Positions 47,559-56,424 of a DNA stretch of 64,000 bases are shown one piece after another (within the stretch, counting starts at the first letter, position 1; every line of letters starts with the position of its first letter). Origin of the DNA: Pseudomonadota bacterium (lineage in GTDB: Bacteria > Pseudomonadota > Alphaproteobacteria > Sphingomonadales > Sphingomonadaceae). Made by a program: the position numbers and the translations under genes. The stretch covers positions 1 to 64,000 of the forward strand of contig JAIUPN010000011.1 in the NCBI GenBank assembly GCA_020160755.1, in the 5' to 3' direction. The notes beneath the pieces were generated by a model. That model made no database searches. It was given only the letters and a program-made list of their open reading frames with translations, and was not told the DNA's origin.

Positions 47559-48016
47559 CAGGCGGCCTTCGCCGGCGCGCCGCCTTCGTACCAGAGGTCG
47601 AAGCCCACCGCGATGCGGTTCCAGCCATTGATGACGTTGATCATCACGGTCAGGTTCATCTGTTCCTCGGCAGTGAAATGCGCGTCGAGCGCTTCGCGCG
47701 CCTGCTTCTGTGTGTGGCCTTGCGACAGGCGGGTCAAGGCGTCGGTCCACGCCAGCGCGGCGCGCTCGCGCGGCGTATAGACCGGGGCGTCGGCCCACGC
47801 CGCGAGCAGGTAGATGCGCTGTTCGGTCTCACCCTTCGCGCGCGCTTCGGCGGTGTGCATGTTGATGCAGTTGGCGCAGCCATTGAGGATCGACGAACGG
47901 ATCTTCACCAGCTCGATCAGGCTCGTCTCGAGGCTCTTTTCGGCTGCGAGGCTGACCGCCATCCACTGCTTCATCAGCTGCGGCGAGGCGGCGAAGGGGT
48001 CGGTTACCTTGGTCAT
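47558..48016 (-). CDS. AhpD/carboxymuconolactone decarboxylase-like protein
   Basis: A 152-residue all-helical protein with the peroxidatic motif CANCINMHT (CxxC...H) of alkylhydroperoxidase AhpD. TERQ-like WADAPVYTPRERAALAW is the usual second signature. It may reduce peroxides or similar substrates with thiols. As the 'COE' partner it is the expected direct target of the downstream ECF41 sigma. AGGAGA lies before ATG 48016. Confidence 0.92.
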   Translation of the reverse strand: MTKVTDPFAASPQLMKQWMAVSLAAEKSLETSLIELVKIRSSILNGCANCINMHTAEARAKGETEQRIYLLAAWADAPVYTPRERAALAWTDALTRLSQGHTQKQAREALDAHFTAEEQMNLTVMINVINGWNRIAVGFDLWYEGGAPAKAA

Positions 48017-48049
48017 GTCATGTCTCCTTTGGGCGGGTTGTACCGACTT

Positions 48050-48076
48050 GACGAGACAGGCGATGCCGTTGTGACA
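48050..48076 (-). promoter_or_regulatory. ECF41-dependent promoter
   Basis: On the minus strand TGTCACA (48076-48070) is followed by exactly 16 bp and CGTC (48053-48050). This equals the ECF41 consensus TGTCACA-N16-CGTC. It ends 34 bp upstream of the AhpD-like start. It would make the sigma factor autoregulated through its own operon. Confidence 0.85.
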
Positions 48077-48224
48077 TGCGCTGCGATTTTTTCTTCTTTC
48101 CGCGAAGATTTTTCCGGTGAAGCCGGTGCAAGCCCCCGGAAACGCATCGTTTCACATAATGCGCTTTCGCGGGCCATGTCGCTGCACTAGCATCGTGTCG
48201 TCATCCGGCATGAAGGGGGTCCCC

Positions 48225-48602
48225 ATGAAGTTTCTCGATGGTTTCGGCGAACAGGCCTATGCGTTGCTGCGCATCGTCGCAGGCTTGTTGTTTCTGGCGC
48301 ATGGCGTGCAGAAATTCTTCAACTTCCCGGTCAAATTCCCGATGGAACTCAATCCGATGCTGCAAGCCGCCGGCGCGATCGAACTGATCGCGGGCGGCCT
48401 GATCGTCATCGGCCTGTTCACCCGCCCCGCGGCGTTCGTCGCCAGCGGCATGTCGGCAGTCGGCTATTGGGTCGCGCACGGCAGCCAGGGCGCCTTCCCG
48501 ATCGTCAACGGCGGCGAGACGATCGCACTCTACTGCTTCATCTTCCTGTTCATCGCGACGCGTGGCGCGGGTATCTGGAGCGTCGAGGGAGCCAAGAAAT
48601 AG
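48225..48602 (+). CDS. DoxX family membrane protein
   Basis: A 125-residue inner-membrane protein with four hydrophobic helices. RIVAGLLFLAHGVQKFF, GAIELIAGGLIVIGLFTRPAAF and VNGGETIALYCFIFLFIA are the DoxX pattern. The family is linked to quinone or thiol redox chemistry, but the function here is unknown. The next gene starts within 5 bp of its stop, so the two are one unit. It is divergent from the ECF41 operon. Confidence 0.88.
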   Translation: MKFLDGFGEQAYALLRIVAGLLFLAHGVQKFFNFPVKFPMELNPMLQAAGAIELIAGGLIVIGLFTRPAAFVASGMSAVGYWVAHGSQGAFPIVNGGETIALYCFIFLFIATRGAGIWSVEGAKK

Positions 48603-48606
48603 GTCG

Positions 48607-49050
48607 TTGCGCTATTATCTCGACGCCGAATTCAACGGCTTCGGCGGTGCGCTGATCTCGATCGCGCTCGTTCCCGAAGCCGAGGGTGCGGCGTCCTTCT
48701 ATGGCGCCGTCGAGTGCCCCGACCCGACGTCATGGGTCGCGGCGCACGTGATGCCCAAGCTCGACATCGAACCGATATCCTATGCCGAACTGCAATGGGC
48801 CTTTGCCGATTATCTGGCGGCCGACCCGGAGCCGGTGCTGGTCGCCGACTGGCCCGAGGATATCGTCCACGCCGCGCGTCTGCTCGTTACCGACGATGGG
48901 CGGCGGCTGATTATTTCTGCGGTGCGCTTCGAACTCGCCGAGGTGGTCAATTTCTCGACCGCCGAACTCAGCCATGTTCCGCACAATGCCTGGCATGACG
49001 CCGTTGCGCTTCGGACCTTTTGCATGGCGCGCCGCGTCACCACGAAATAG
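48607..49050 (+). CDS. DEDDh-like 3'-5' exonuclease family protein
   Basis: About 147 residues from TTG 48607. LRYYLDAEFNGFGG supplies a DxE pair, VADWPEDI a further Asp, and HVPHNAWHDAVALR the H-x(4)-D motif (HNAxxDA) expected for DEDDh exonucleases of the RNase AS / exonuclease type. It is short for the superfamily, so activity is unproven. The TTG start is the first codon after the DoxX stop in that frame; AGG precedes it. Confidence 0.7.
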   Translation: MRYYLDAEFNGFGGALISIALVPEAEGAASFYGAVECPDPTSWVAAHVMPKLDIEPISYAELQWAFADYLAADPEPVLVADWPEDIVHAARLLVTDDGRRLIISAVRFELAEVVNFSTAELSHVPHNAWHDAVALRTFCMARRVTTK

Positions 49051-49103
49051 GGGACGGCCCTCGCGAGCCGCCCCCAGTTTCGGGCTTCACATGGTGAAGG
49101 TCG

Positions 49104-50081
49104 TCAAAGCTTACGCGTGTTCGTCTCGATCAGCTTTTTCGCTTCGCTGATGGCTTTCGCGGTGGTCAGCTTCTTTTCCTGAACCTCGTCGGCCATTTCG
49201 AGCAGGCGGCCGCTGATCACGGTGCCGGTGTCGGCCTTTTCGTCGATCGCGATACCGCCCTTGACGGCGGCCACACGGTCCCATTCGGCGCGCACCGCGG
49301 CCCAATAATCCTTGGTCGCGGCCCAGTAATCGTCGGCGGCCTTCACGTCATATTGATCATATTTGATATAGGTGTTGAGGACATATTCCTGGACGATCGG
49401 TACCAGCTTGCCGTCCTTCGCCCCCATCTTGGTATTGTCCTGCCAGTGGACCCAGCCGTCGGGCGAGGGTTGGTGGCGGTTGATCGACAAATAGCGGTCG
49501 TACACGGGATTGCGCACTGCATCGCGGCGCGCGAGCGGGCGCCAGGTCCAGTTCGAGCGCCAGCGGCGGACGCCGCCCTGCGTTTCGAACTGCCCCCAGC
49601 CGCCGTAACGCGGGCTGTCGTCGACCTGATACACCGTCTGCGACCAGCGGCCGGTGCGCATCTTTTCAGGCACATCTTCCCACGACCACGCGTTGCGATC
49701 CGAATAGACCAGCACCTTCGCGGGCTCATATTCCCAGTCCTGGCGCCAATGCTTGATGATCATGCTCTTATCGTCGTCGCCGGTAATGACGAGCATATGC
49801 TGCAGGCTGATCTTGCGCCCGGTGTCCTCGATCACGCGCACGACCTCGTTGCCGCCCGATCGCTTGGGTTCGAGAACCTCGTAGGTCGGATCCCAGCGCG
49901 TCGATTCCTGCATGTTGAAGCTGACGCGGTAATTGCCCGCCATCGCGAGAATGTCCGCGCGGTCCTGTTCGAAATTGGCGGCGGCGGCCTCGGCGGCGAT
50001 CGGCGGGTGCGCCGAGGCGGCGACGGGCAGCGCGGCGGTGAGCAGCAACAGGCCGGCGGCAATCTTGCGATAGGTTTTCAT
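49104..50081 (-). CDS. DUF6607-like exported protein
   Basis: A 325-residue protein with a signal peptide (AALPVAASA). The mature part is rich in Trp and Tyr (KHWRQDWEYEPAKVLVYSDRNAW, RWSQTVYQVDD, WTWRPLARRDAV), a pattern I associate from memory with DUF6607. It follows the haem-type TonB receptor by 23 bp, so it probably assists the same uptake route in the periplasm, or is secreted. This is inference. Confidence 0.75.
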   Translation of the reverse strand: MKTYRKIAAGLLLLTAALPVAASAHPPIAAEAAAANFEQDRADILAMAGNYRVSFNMQESTRWDPTYEVLEPKRSGGNEVVRVIEDTGRKISLQHMLVITGDDDKSMIIKHWRQDWEYEPAKVLVYSDRNAWSWEDVPEKMRTGRWSQTVYQVDDSPRYGGWGQFETQGGVRRWRSNWTWRPLARRDAVRNPVYDRYLSINRHQPSPDGWVHWQDNTKMGAKDGKLVPIVQEYVLNTYIKYDQYDVKAADDYWAATKDYWAAVRAEWDRVAAVKGGIAIDEKADTGTVISGRLLEMADEVQEKKLTTAKAISEAKKLIETNTRKL

Positions 50082-50104
50082 CGGTGCAGTCCTTCTTTCT
50101 GTTT

Positions 50105-52375
50105 TTAGAAGCGGAAGCTCAAAGACACGCTCGCGTTGCGGCCGGGCTGGGTATAGGCATCGGCACTCGCCGGGACCGTCGGCGCGGTTACGGTTCCGCC
50201 CATCGCGAGACCGCGCACGTCGCTCCACCAGCTGTATTTCTTGTCGAGGATGTTGAAGACGCCCGCGCGCAGCGTGAGCTTGTCCATCACGCGGACGAAC
50301 GCCGTCGCATCGAGGATGGTGAAGGCATCGGGGCGGAAGCATTCGGGGGTGCAAAGCCCCGTCGTGCGCGACGCTTCCTTGCGGCCCGCGTGCGTCACGA
50401 TGATCTGGCCGCCGAAGCGCCCTTCGCGCTCGCGATAACCGACCCCGGCGACAAGCTTGAGCGGATCGATCGACGACAGCGGCGAACGCACGCCGTCGGG
50501 GTCGATGATGTCTCCCTTCGCATAGGATAGGGCGAGCGTCGTATACAGGCCGGACGACGCTCGCCCCTCGAACCGCGCCTCGGCCCCTTTGACCCGGACG
50601 CGATCGAGATTCACGAATTGATAGAGGATGGGGTTGGCGATCGTCCCGGTGCCGCCGACCTGTTCCTGGCTGATGAAATCCTTGTACCGCGCCGAAAAGG
50701 CCGTGACGTCGAGGCTGACCGCATCGTTCGAGAAGCGCACACCACCCTCGAAGCTTTCGCTCCGCTCGGGCCCCAGATCGGGGTTGGGAAGCGTGCGATA
50801 CGAGAAGAAGGGCGAAGTCAGGTTTTCAAAGAACTGGTTCACCTGCCCCGGTTCGGGCGCCTTGAAGCCGGTCGCATAATTGGCGAACAGCCGGACATCG
50901 TCGGTGATCTTCCACACCGCACCGAATTTCGGCGACACGCGCGAGCCGTCCTGTTTGGCGCCGCGGAAGGTCGGCAGCAGCGGGTCGTTGTCGGGCGACA
51001 GGTCGAACCAGTCGAAGCGCAGCGCCGGGTAGAGGAGCAGGCGCCCGTCGGCGACCGAGATTTCGTCGCCCACGAACAGCCCTGCACGGGTGAAATCGGT
51101 GCTCGGGAAGGCGCGCGTCGGATAAGTCTCGCCTGCCGGCGGGACGGTGCCGCCGCGCAGCCCGCGCTGGCGCGTCTTGCTGATGTCGCCGCCGAAGACG
51201 AGGCGGTGGGTGATCGCGCCGGTGGCGAAATCGGCGCGCGCATCGGCCGAGGCGCCGAAGACGCGGTTCTCGAAGGTGTTGAGGCGCGTGCGGTCGACTG
51301 AGGGAGTGCGATCTTCCTCGGTATACTGGCGATCCTCGCCGTCCTGCCAATAGAGCGCGACGCGGGCGAAATCGATCGCCCCCTCGCCTTCCCAACTCCA
51401 GTCGAGCGAGACGCGCTTGCGTTCCCCCGTGTCGAAGCCTTCGAGGCGGTCGACGGTCGCGCCAAGCCCGTTCGGGCCGAGGCCGCTGAGGCCGTTGGTG
51501 TAGAGCCGCGTGTCCAGATATTCGCCGGTGAGGCGCAGCTTGTGGCCGTTGGCGGGGTCATAGACGATGCGCGCGAGCGCGGCGTCCGAGCGGCCATCCT
51601 GCGGATTGGCGAGCGTACGCGACGGCCCGATGCCGTTCGCGGTGCCGAGGCTGCCCTGATTCTCCAGCTCCTTGTAATCGCGGCGCGTGTACGCCGCCAT
51701 CACCGACCAGTCGCCGCTGCGTCCCGCGAGGATCACGGTTTCGCTGAATTCCTCGTCGGCGCTGCTGTAGCCGGCGCGAAGCAGGCCGCCGATAGTCTTG
51801 CCGGCTTCGAGGAAGTCGGCGGGATCGGAGGTGATGAAGCTGACCGCGCCGGCCAGCCCGTCGCTGCCGTAGAGCGCCGACGACGGGCCGCGCAGGATCT
51901 CGACCGACTTCACGAGACCGAGGTCGACATAGTCGCCGCGACCCGACGCCTGCGCGCCAAAGCTGAAACCGTCGGGGACGCGCACGCCGTCGACCTGGAT
52001 CAGCACGCGGTTGCCGCCGATGCCGCGGATGTTGAAACTGTCATTGCCCGCGCGACCCGTCGCGCCGAGCGCGGCGCCGAAACGCGCGGGCTGGCGCTGG
52101 ACGCTGACCCCGGGTTCGAAGCGGACGAGATCGCGGATGTCGGTGACCATCTCGTCGGCGATCTGCTCGTCGCTCTTGACCGTCACGGTGACCGGGATGT
52201 CCTCGGCCTTCACCGCAGTGCGCGTCGCGGTGACGACGATCTGGTTCTTGCGCGCGACCCAATAGTCGCCGTCATTGTCCTGCGCAAAGGCCGGGGCGGC
52301 GGTCGCGGCGAGCGCAAAGCCCAGCGCGGTGCCTGCGGCGAAGCGGAATGCGGACGGACGACGGTCGATGTTCAA
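50105..52375 (-). CDS. TonB-dependent receptor, haemoglobin/haem type
   Basis: A 756-residue receptor. Translation starts at TTG 52375, with GGGGAAG upstream, giving a good signal peptide (AAPAFAQ). The plug has NIRGIGGNRVLIQVDGVR and VEILRGPSSALYGSDGLAG. The barrel carries GFKAPEPGQ and NPDLGPERSES, matching the FRAP and NPNL motifs of haem/haemoglobin receptors. It ends in Phe. Two Fur-like boxes lie upstream and a Fur gene is 5 kb away. Co-directional with the DUF6607-like gene. Confidence 0.9.
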   Translation of the reverse strand: MNIDRRPSAFRFAAGTALGFALAATAAPAFAQDNDGDYWVARKNQIVVTATRTAVKAEDIPVTVTVKSDEQIADEMVTDIRDLVRFEPGVSVQRQPARFGAALGATGRAGNDSFNIRGIGGNRVLIQVDGVRVPDGFSFGAQASGRGDYVDLGLVKSVEILRGPSSALYGSDGLAGAVSFITSDPADFLEAGKTIGGLLRAGYSSADEEFSETVILAGRSGDWSVMAAYTRRDYKELENQGSLGTANGIGPSRTLANPQDGRSDAALARIVYDPANGHKLRLTGEYLDTRLYTNGLSGLGPNGLGATVDRLEGFDTGERKRVSLDWSWEGEGAIDFARVALYWQDGEDRQYTEEDRTPSVDRTRLNTFENRVFGASADARADFATGAITHRLVFGGDISKTRQRGLRGGTVPPAGETYPTRAFPSTDFTRAGLFVGDEISVADGRLLLYPALRFDWFDLSPDNDPLLPTFRGAKQDGSRVSPKFGAVWKITDDVRLFANYATGFKAPEPGQVNQFFENLTSPFFSYRTLPNPDLGPERSESFEGGVRFSNDAVSLDVTAFSARYKDFISQEQVGGTGTIANPILYQFVNLDRVRVKGAEARFEGRASSGLYTTLALSYAKGDIIDPDGVRSPLSSIDPLKLVAGVGYREREGRFGGQIIVTHAGRKEASRTTGLCTPECFRPDAFTILDATAFVRVMDKLTLRAGVFNILDKKYSWWSDVRGLAMGGTVTAPTVPASADAYTQPGRNASVSLSFRF

Positions 52376-52393
52376 TTTTCTTCCCCTGAAAGG

Positions 52394-52465
52394 TGCGACT
52401 GACTCGCAATAGCGTCGCCCTAGGCGCGCAAATTAGAGGGGTCAATATGCTATTGCGAATCACTC
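52394..52465 (-). promoter_or_regulatory. Paired Fur-like boxes upstream of the haem receptor
   Basis: Box 1 is the palindrome TGCGA-CTGAC-TCGCA (52394-52408). A 17-mer GCTATTGCGARTCASTC occurs in both orientations: on the minus strand at 52413-52397 and on the plus strand at 52449-52465. Box 2 has only a partial second half. Iron repression of the receptor is the natural reading, but the Sphingomonad Fur consensus was compared from memory. Confidence 0.5.
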
Positions 52466-52599
52466 TCGAAAACGATGGCACTTGGCAGCGCTCGACCGCC
52501 GCCCCAACGCGGGGGTGAACGCGAAAACAAGCTCGGCATCATGAAGGGCAGGTAGAGCGACCGGTAGCGATCGCCTCTGAGACGCGCTATAGCCGCACT

Positions 52600-53019
52600 A
52601 TGCTTTGCAGCCGAGGCCCGCTAGCGATACTCTCTATCATTGGGCTTTCCGCCGTTGCCATGAGCAGCGGAACGCGAGCTTCCGAGGCCCCGCAAACCAA
52701 CCTTGCACTGTACGGGGCCTCCTCGCTGGCCGGGTTGCATAGCCACCCGTTTGGGGTTGAGGGGCGCTGGCTCTATGCGGCTGAGCGGAAGCTAAACCGA
52801 CGCCGTGCCGTCATACGTGACTGGCTTGTCTTGATGGAGGGCGCTGAAACGCTTGATCGGCTCGACAAGAATATCGAGGATGAAGTCCATGGCATTTATT
52901 GGGTGCGTGGACCAACTGTTCAGGAAGAGTGGCGCCAAATCCGCACAGCCAAGAAGTTTCTAAAGGAACTCGAACGGAGAAAGGATTCCGGCCAGCCCTA
53001 CTCTTCCGGGAGGCAATAG
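52600..53019 (+). CDS. Small exported protein of unknown function
   Basis: A 139-residue frame with a hydrophobic N-terminus (LAILSIIGLSAVAM) that could be a signal. The mature part has a basic, helical C-terminal half (RKLNRRRAVIRDWLVLM, KKFLKELERRK). No family is recognised and no ribosome site is evident before ATG 52600. It begins the AT-richer stretch that precedes phoH. Confidence 0.5.
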   Translation: MLCSRGPLAILSIIGLSAVAMSSGTRASEAPQTNLALYGASSLAGLHSHPFGVEGRWLYAAERKLNRRRAVIRDWLVLMEGAETLDRLDKNIEDEVHGIYWVRGPTVQEEWRQIRTAKKFLKELERRKDSGQPYSSGRQ

Positions 53020-53180
53020 CGCCACTCTGCTTTGACGGGTTCGACCGACGATGGTCATTCATCCGGAAATACATAATGTATGAGAGCAGACGCCGACAAA
53101 AAACACCCATTTTTGCTATGTCGCCGGTTTCTTAAGAAAACGCCGCTACAATAAAATAGACATATTCTGCGGGGTGATAA

Positions 53181-53459
53181 GTGCTTGGGCTACTGGTGTT
53201 GGCGGGGATATTTGGCGGACCCATGATAGGGTTCATTCTGGCGCCTGCCGCAAAAACGCAATATCCGGGTCCGAACGCATTGCTACAGGCGGTCGTTATT
53301 CTTGCATCACCCTGCATATTTATAGGGCTGATGTATCTTCTCGTTGTGAACAGCCCGAGTGTAGGGATGGGCTTGGTAATCCCGTATATCGCGACGCCGT
53401 TCAGCGCCCTAGCGGCGTCCTTGGTGGCCGCTAGGGCAATCGCCAAGACTACGCCATAA
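53181..53459 (+). CDS. Small membrane protein of unknown function
   Basis: A 92-residue frame from GTG 53181, with GGGGTG 5 bp upstream. It has three hydrophobic segments (MLGLLVLAGIFGGPMIGFIL, VVILASPCIFIGLMYLLVV and the C-terminal AASLVAARAI). No known family. Base composition is less GC-rich than core genes. Confidence 0.5.
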   Translation: MLGLLVLAGIFGGPMIGFILAPAAKTQYPGPNALLQAVVILASPCIFIGLMYLLVVNSPSVGMGLVIPYIATPFSALAASLVAARAIAKTTP

Positions 53460-53509
53460 CGAGACGGAGATAGCGGATCGCGGCAATGCTTTGATTTGCG
53501 CCGTTTCTC

Positions 53510-53824
53510 TTGGATGACGCTTGCACGATGGACATGGTGATCAATATGTTATTTAACATGATTCTTGATTACTTACCGTTCATGACCGTTATTTTGCTAG
53601 TTATGTGCATTTTTTCGTACAAATCGAAAAAAATTGGCATGATTTTCGGGGTGATTGTCACCTTTGCATCATTCTCTGGATCAATCATGTTGATTGTGGT
53701 GGGTGGCTTCCCAATCCTCATTGTCGGGTTTCTGATATTTCCTACAATTGTGTGGATTGGTTTTTTTCTGGGGCGCTCTCTTGGAAAGAGAGCATACTGC
53801 CGGATTGGAAAAATGTCCGACTAG
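53510..53824 (+). CDS. Small AT-rich membrane protein of unknown function
   Basis: A 104-residue frame from TTG 53510, or 98 residues from ATG 53528. Three strongly hydrophobic helices (PFMTVILLVMCIFSY, IFGVIVTFASFSGSIMLIVV, PILIVGFLIFPTIVWIGFFLG) make up most of it. It is the most AT-rich frame in the window, with many codons ending in A or T, which points to recent acquisition. Function unknown; no clear ribosome site. Confidence 0.5.
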   Translation: MDDACTMDMVINMLFNMILDYLPFMTVILLVMCIFSYKSKKIGMIFGVIVTFASFSGSIMLIVVGGFPILIVGFLIFPTIVWIGFFLGRSLGKRAYCRIGKMSD

Positions 53825-53929
53825 GTATCCTGGGGAGTTTTCCGTTGCCGTTGAATGGCGTCTATCGGACCACGCCTTCCGGTAGGCTGCCTGACGGCTC
53901 ACCACCCCGAAGCCGACGCTATCAGGTCA

Positions 53930-54937
53930 CTAAGCGCCCGGCCCCTCATAAGCGTCGACGATGCGCCCGACGATCGGGTGGCGGACGACGTCGGCGCTGG
54001 TGAAATAGCTGACGTTGATGCCCTCCAGCCCTTCGAGCCGGCCAACGGCGTCGGCGAGGCCCGAGGTCGCGGGGATCGGCAAGTCGACCTGTTTCGGATC
54101 GCCGCAGATCACCATGCGGCTGTTCATGCCGAAGCGGGTGAGAAACATCTTCATCTGCGGGATCGTGGTGTTCTGCGCCTCATCGAGGATGATGAACGCG
54201 TCGGCGAGCGTGCGTCCGCGCATGAAGGCGAGCGGCGCGATCTCGATCTCTCCGCTGGCGATGCGGCGCTCGACCTGCTCGGCAGGCAGGCAGTCGTGGA
54301 GCGCGTCGTAGAGCGGGCGCAAATAGGGATCGACCTTTTCCTTCATGTCGCCGGGAAGGAAGCCGAGCTTTTCGCCCGCCTCGACTGCCGGGCGCGAGAG
54401 GATGAGGCGCTGGACGCTGCCGGTGATGAGTTGCGCCACAGCCTGCGCGACGGCGAGATAGGTCTTGCCCGTACCCGCCGGGCCGAGCGCGAAAATCACG
54501 TCGTCGCGAGCAAGCGCCTGCATATAGGGGACCTGCGACGGCGCGCGCGGGACGATCGTCTTCTTGCGCGTGCGGATCATGATCGGCGGCGCTTCATCCT
54601 TGTCGTGGCGGATGATGCCGTCGAGCGTCGGCTGCGCCGACATCGCGATCACGCCGTCGACGAGACCGGCGTCGACCTCCTGCCCCTGTTCGATCCGGTT
54701 GTAGAGTTCGGTGAGCACGTCGCGTGCGCGCGCCGCAGCTTCGGCCTCGCCCTCGATCTGCACGCGGTTGCCGCGCGCCGAAATATAGACGCCCAGACGG
54801 TTTTCGATCGCGACGAGGTTGCGGTCGAACTCGCCGAATAAAATGCCCAAAAGCTGCGTTCGCTCATATTCCGCCGTCAGTCGGACGCGGTCGCCGGGCT
54901 CGGCGGGGGCGGAGGCGGTCAGCGGGCGTTTGGACAT
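53930..54937 (-). CDS. phoH: PhoH-family ATPase
   Basis: A 335-residue ATPase. Walker A is GPAGTGKT at residues 152-159 and Walker B is IILDEAQNTT. The N-terminal KH-like region precedes it (~40-110). PhoH proteins are linked to RNA processing together with YbeY. ATG 54937 is chosen because AAGGAG lies 9 bp upstream. It follows miaB, but ybeY, its usual next gene, is displaced to 45.2 kb. Confidence 0.93.
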   Translation of the reverse strand: MSKRPLTASAPAEPGDRVRLTAEYERTQLLGILFGEFDRNLVAIENRLGVYISARGNRVQIEGEAEAAARARDVLTELYNRIEQGQEVDAGLVDGVIAMSAQPTLDGIIRHDKDEAPPIMIRTRKKTIVPRAPSQVPYMQALARDDVIFALGPAGTGKTYLAVAQAVAQLITGSVQRLILSRPAVEAGEKLGFLPGDMKEKVDPYLRPLYDALHDCLPAEQVERRIASGEIEIAPLAFMRGRTLADAFIILDEAQNTTIPQMKMFLTRFGMNSRMVICGDPKQVDLPIPATSGLADAVGRLEGLEGINVSYFTSADVVRHPIVGRIVDAYEGPGA

Positions 54938-54972
54938 ATGGGCAAGGCTCCTTCGATCGACGGCATGACTGT

Positions 54973-54992
54973 ACTCCCGCCAGAACGGGAGT
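54973..54992 (-). repeat. Hairpin between miaB and phoH
   Basis: ACTCCCG (54973-54979) and CGGGAGT (54986-54992) are perfect 7-bp arms around a 6-nt loop. The miaB-phoH gap is 130 bp, long for a tight operon, so the hairpin could attenuate, process or separate the transcript. No T-run follows on either strand. Confidence 0.4.
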
Positions 54993-55067
54993 CCATGACT
55001 TGCGGACTGCGAATGCGACGGAAGGAGGCGGAGTGTGTCTTCGGGGAGACAGCTTCCGCCCGCCGCA

Positions 55068-56417
55068 CTATGCGACCTCTTCCACCAGGACTTCGGCGCC
55101 AACGCTGTTGGCACCAGCCGAGACGATGCGTACATCGACCATGTCGCCGATCTTGAGCCCCGGCGCGATGACATGGACCGACTGAAGCCAGGGCGATTTG
55201 CCGATCAGCTGTCCGTCGAGCTTACCCTTGCGTTCGAGGAGCAGGCGTGTCGTGCGGCCGACGGTCGCGGCGTTGAACGCCTGCTGCTGCTCGTTGAGCA
55301 AAGCCTGAAGGCGCTGGAGGCGTTCGTTGAGGATAGCTTCGTCGATCTGGTCGTCCATCGTCGCGGCGGGGGTGCCGGGGCGGCGCGAATATTTGAAGCT
55401 GTACGCCATCGCATAATTGGTCGCGCGGACGATATCGAGCGTCGCCTCGAAATCCTCCTCGGTCTCGCCCGGGAAGCCGACGATGAAGTCGCCCGAGATC
55501 GCGATGTCGGGACGCACGGCGCGCACGCGTTCGATAACCTTCAGATAGCTTTCGACGCTGTGGCTGCGGTTCATCGCGGCGAGGATGCGGTCGCTGCCTG
55601 CCTGCACGGGCAGGTGAAGGAAAGGCATCAGCTTGTCGATCTCGCCATGCGCCGCGATCAGACCTTCGGTCATGTCGTTGGGATGGCTGGTGGTATAACG
55701 GATTCGCTCCAGCCCGTCCTCGCGTGCGAGTTCGCGGATCAGCCCGTCGAGGCCGATCGCGCGGCCCTTGCCGTCCTCGCCGTTCCACGCATTCACGTTC
55801 TGGCCGAGCAAGGTGATTTCTCGAACCCCGCCTGCAACAAGCGCGCGCGCCTCGGCGATCAGGTCGGCGAAGGGCCGGCTGATCTCGGCACCGCGCGTGT
55901 AGGGCACCACGCAGTAAGTGCAGAATTTGTCGCAGCCTTCCTGCACGGTAAGGAAGGCGGTCGGGCGCTGGCCGCCGGCACGCTTGGGCAACGCGCCAAA
56001 CTTGCTTTCGAGCGGCATGTCGAGGTCGACGGCTTTCTCGCCCTTCGCGGCGCGCGCGATCAGGTCGGGCAAGCGGTGATAGGCCTGCGGGCCGACCACA
56101 ACGTCGACCGAAGGCGCGCGGCGCGCGATCTCGGCCCCCTCGGCCTGCGCGACGCAGCCCGCGACCGCGATCGTCGGGCGGCTGCCGTCGGCGCGCTTTA
56201 GACGGCCGATGTCCGAATAGACTTTCTCGGCCGCCTTTTCGCGGATGTGGCAGGTGTTGAGCACGACGAGGTCGGCGTCGGCGCCGTCCGCGACGGCGAC
56301 ATAGCCCTCGGCGCCCAGCATCTCGGCCATGCGCTCGCCGTCATAGACGTTCATCTGGCAGCCGAATGATTTGACGTGGAATGTCTTTTGAGGACTTTGG
56401 GGAGAGTCGGATTTCAT
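55068..56417 (-). CDS. miaB: tRNA-2-methylthio-N6-dimethylallyladenosine synthase MiaB
   Basis: A 449-residue radical-SAM methylthiotransferase modifying A37 of tRNAs that read UNN codons. N-terminal auxiliary-cluster cysteines include SFGCQMN and NTCHIREKA. The radical-SAM motif is CDKFCTYC (CxxxCxxC). A C-terminal TRAM domain follows ([10 protein letters not shown]... to the end). ATG 56417 begins the conserved region. It starts 7 bp after the plsC-like stop, supporting one operon. Confidence 0.97.
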   Translation of the reverse strand: MKSDSPQSPQKTFHVKSFGCQMNVYDGERMAEMLGAEGYVAVADGADADLVVLNTCHIREKAAEKVYSDIGRLKRADGSRPTIAVAGCVAQAEGAEIARRAPSVDVVVGPQAYHRLPDLIARAAKGEKAVDLDMPLESKFGALPKRAGGQRPTAFLTVQEGCDKFCTYCVVPYTRGAEISRPFADLIAEARALVAGGVREITLLGQNVNAWNGEDGKGRAIGLDGLIRELAREDGLERIRYTTSHPNDMTEGLIAAHGEIDKLMPFLHLPVQAGSDRILAAMNRSHSVESYLKVIERVRAVRPDIAISGDFIVGFPGETEEDFEATLDIVRATNYAMAYSFKYSRRPGTPAATMDDQIDEAILNERLQRLQALLNEQQQAFNAATVGRTTRLLLERKGKLDGQLIGKSPWLQSVHVIAPGLKIGDMVDVRIVSAGANSVGAEVLVEEVA

Positions 56418-56424
56418 CGGCGCG

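Noticed and set aside
45343..53922. CGACGCTAT copies as a target-site duplication
   Set aside because: Similar GCTATAG-containing motifs occur upstream of other genes here (near 52585 and 56422), so two copies at the block edges may be chance; kept only as a note.
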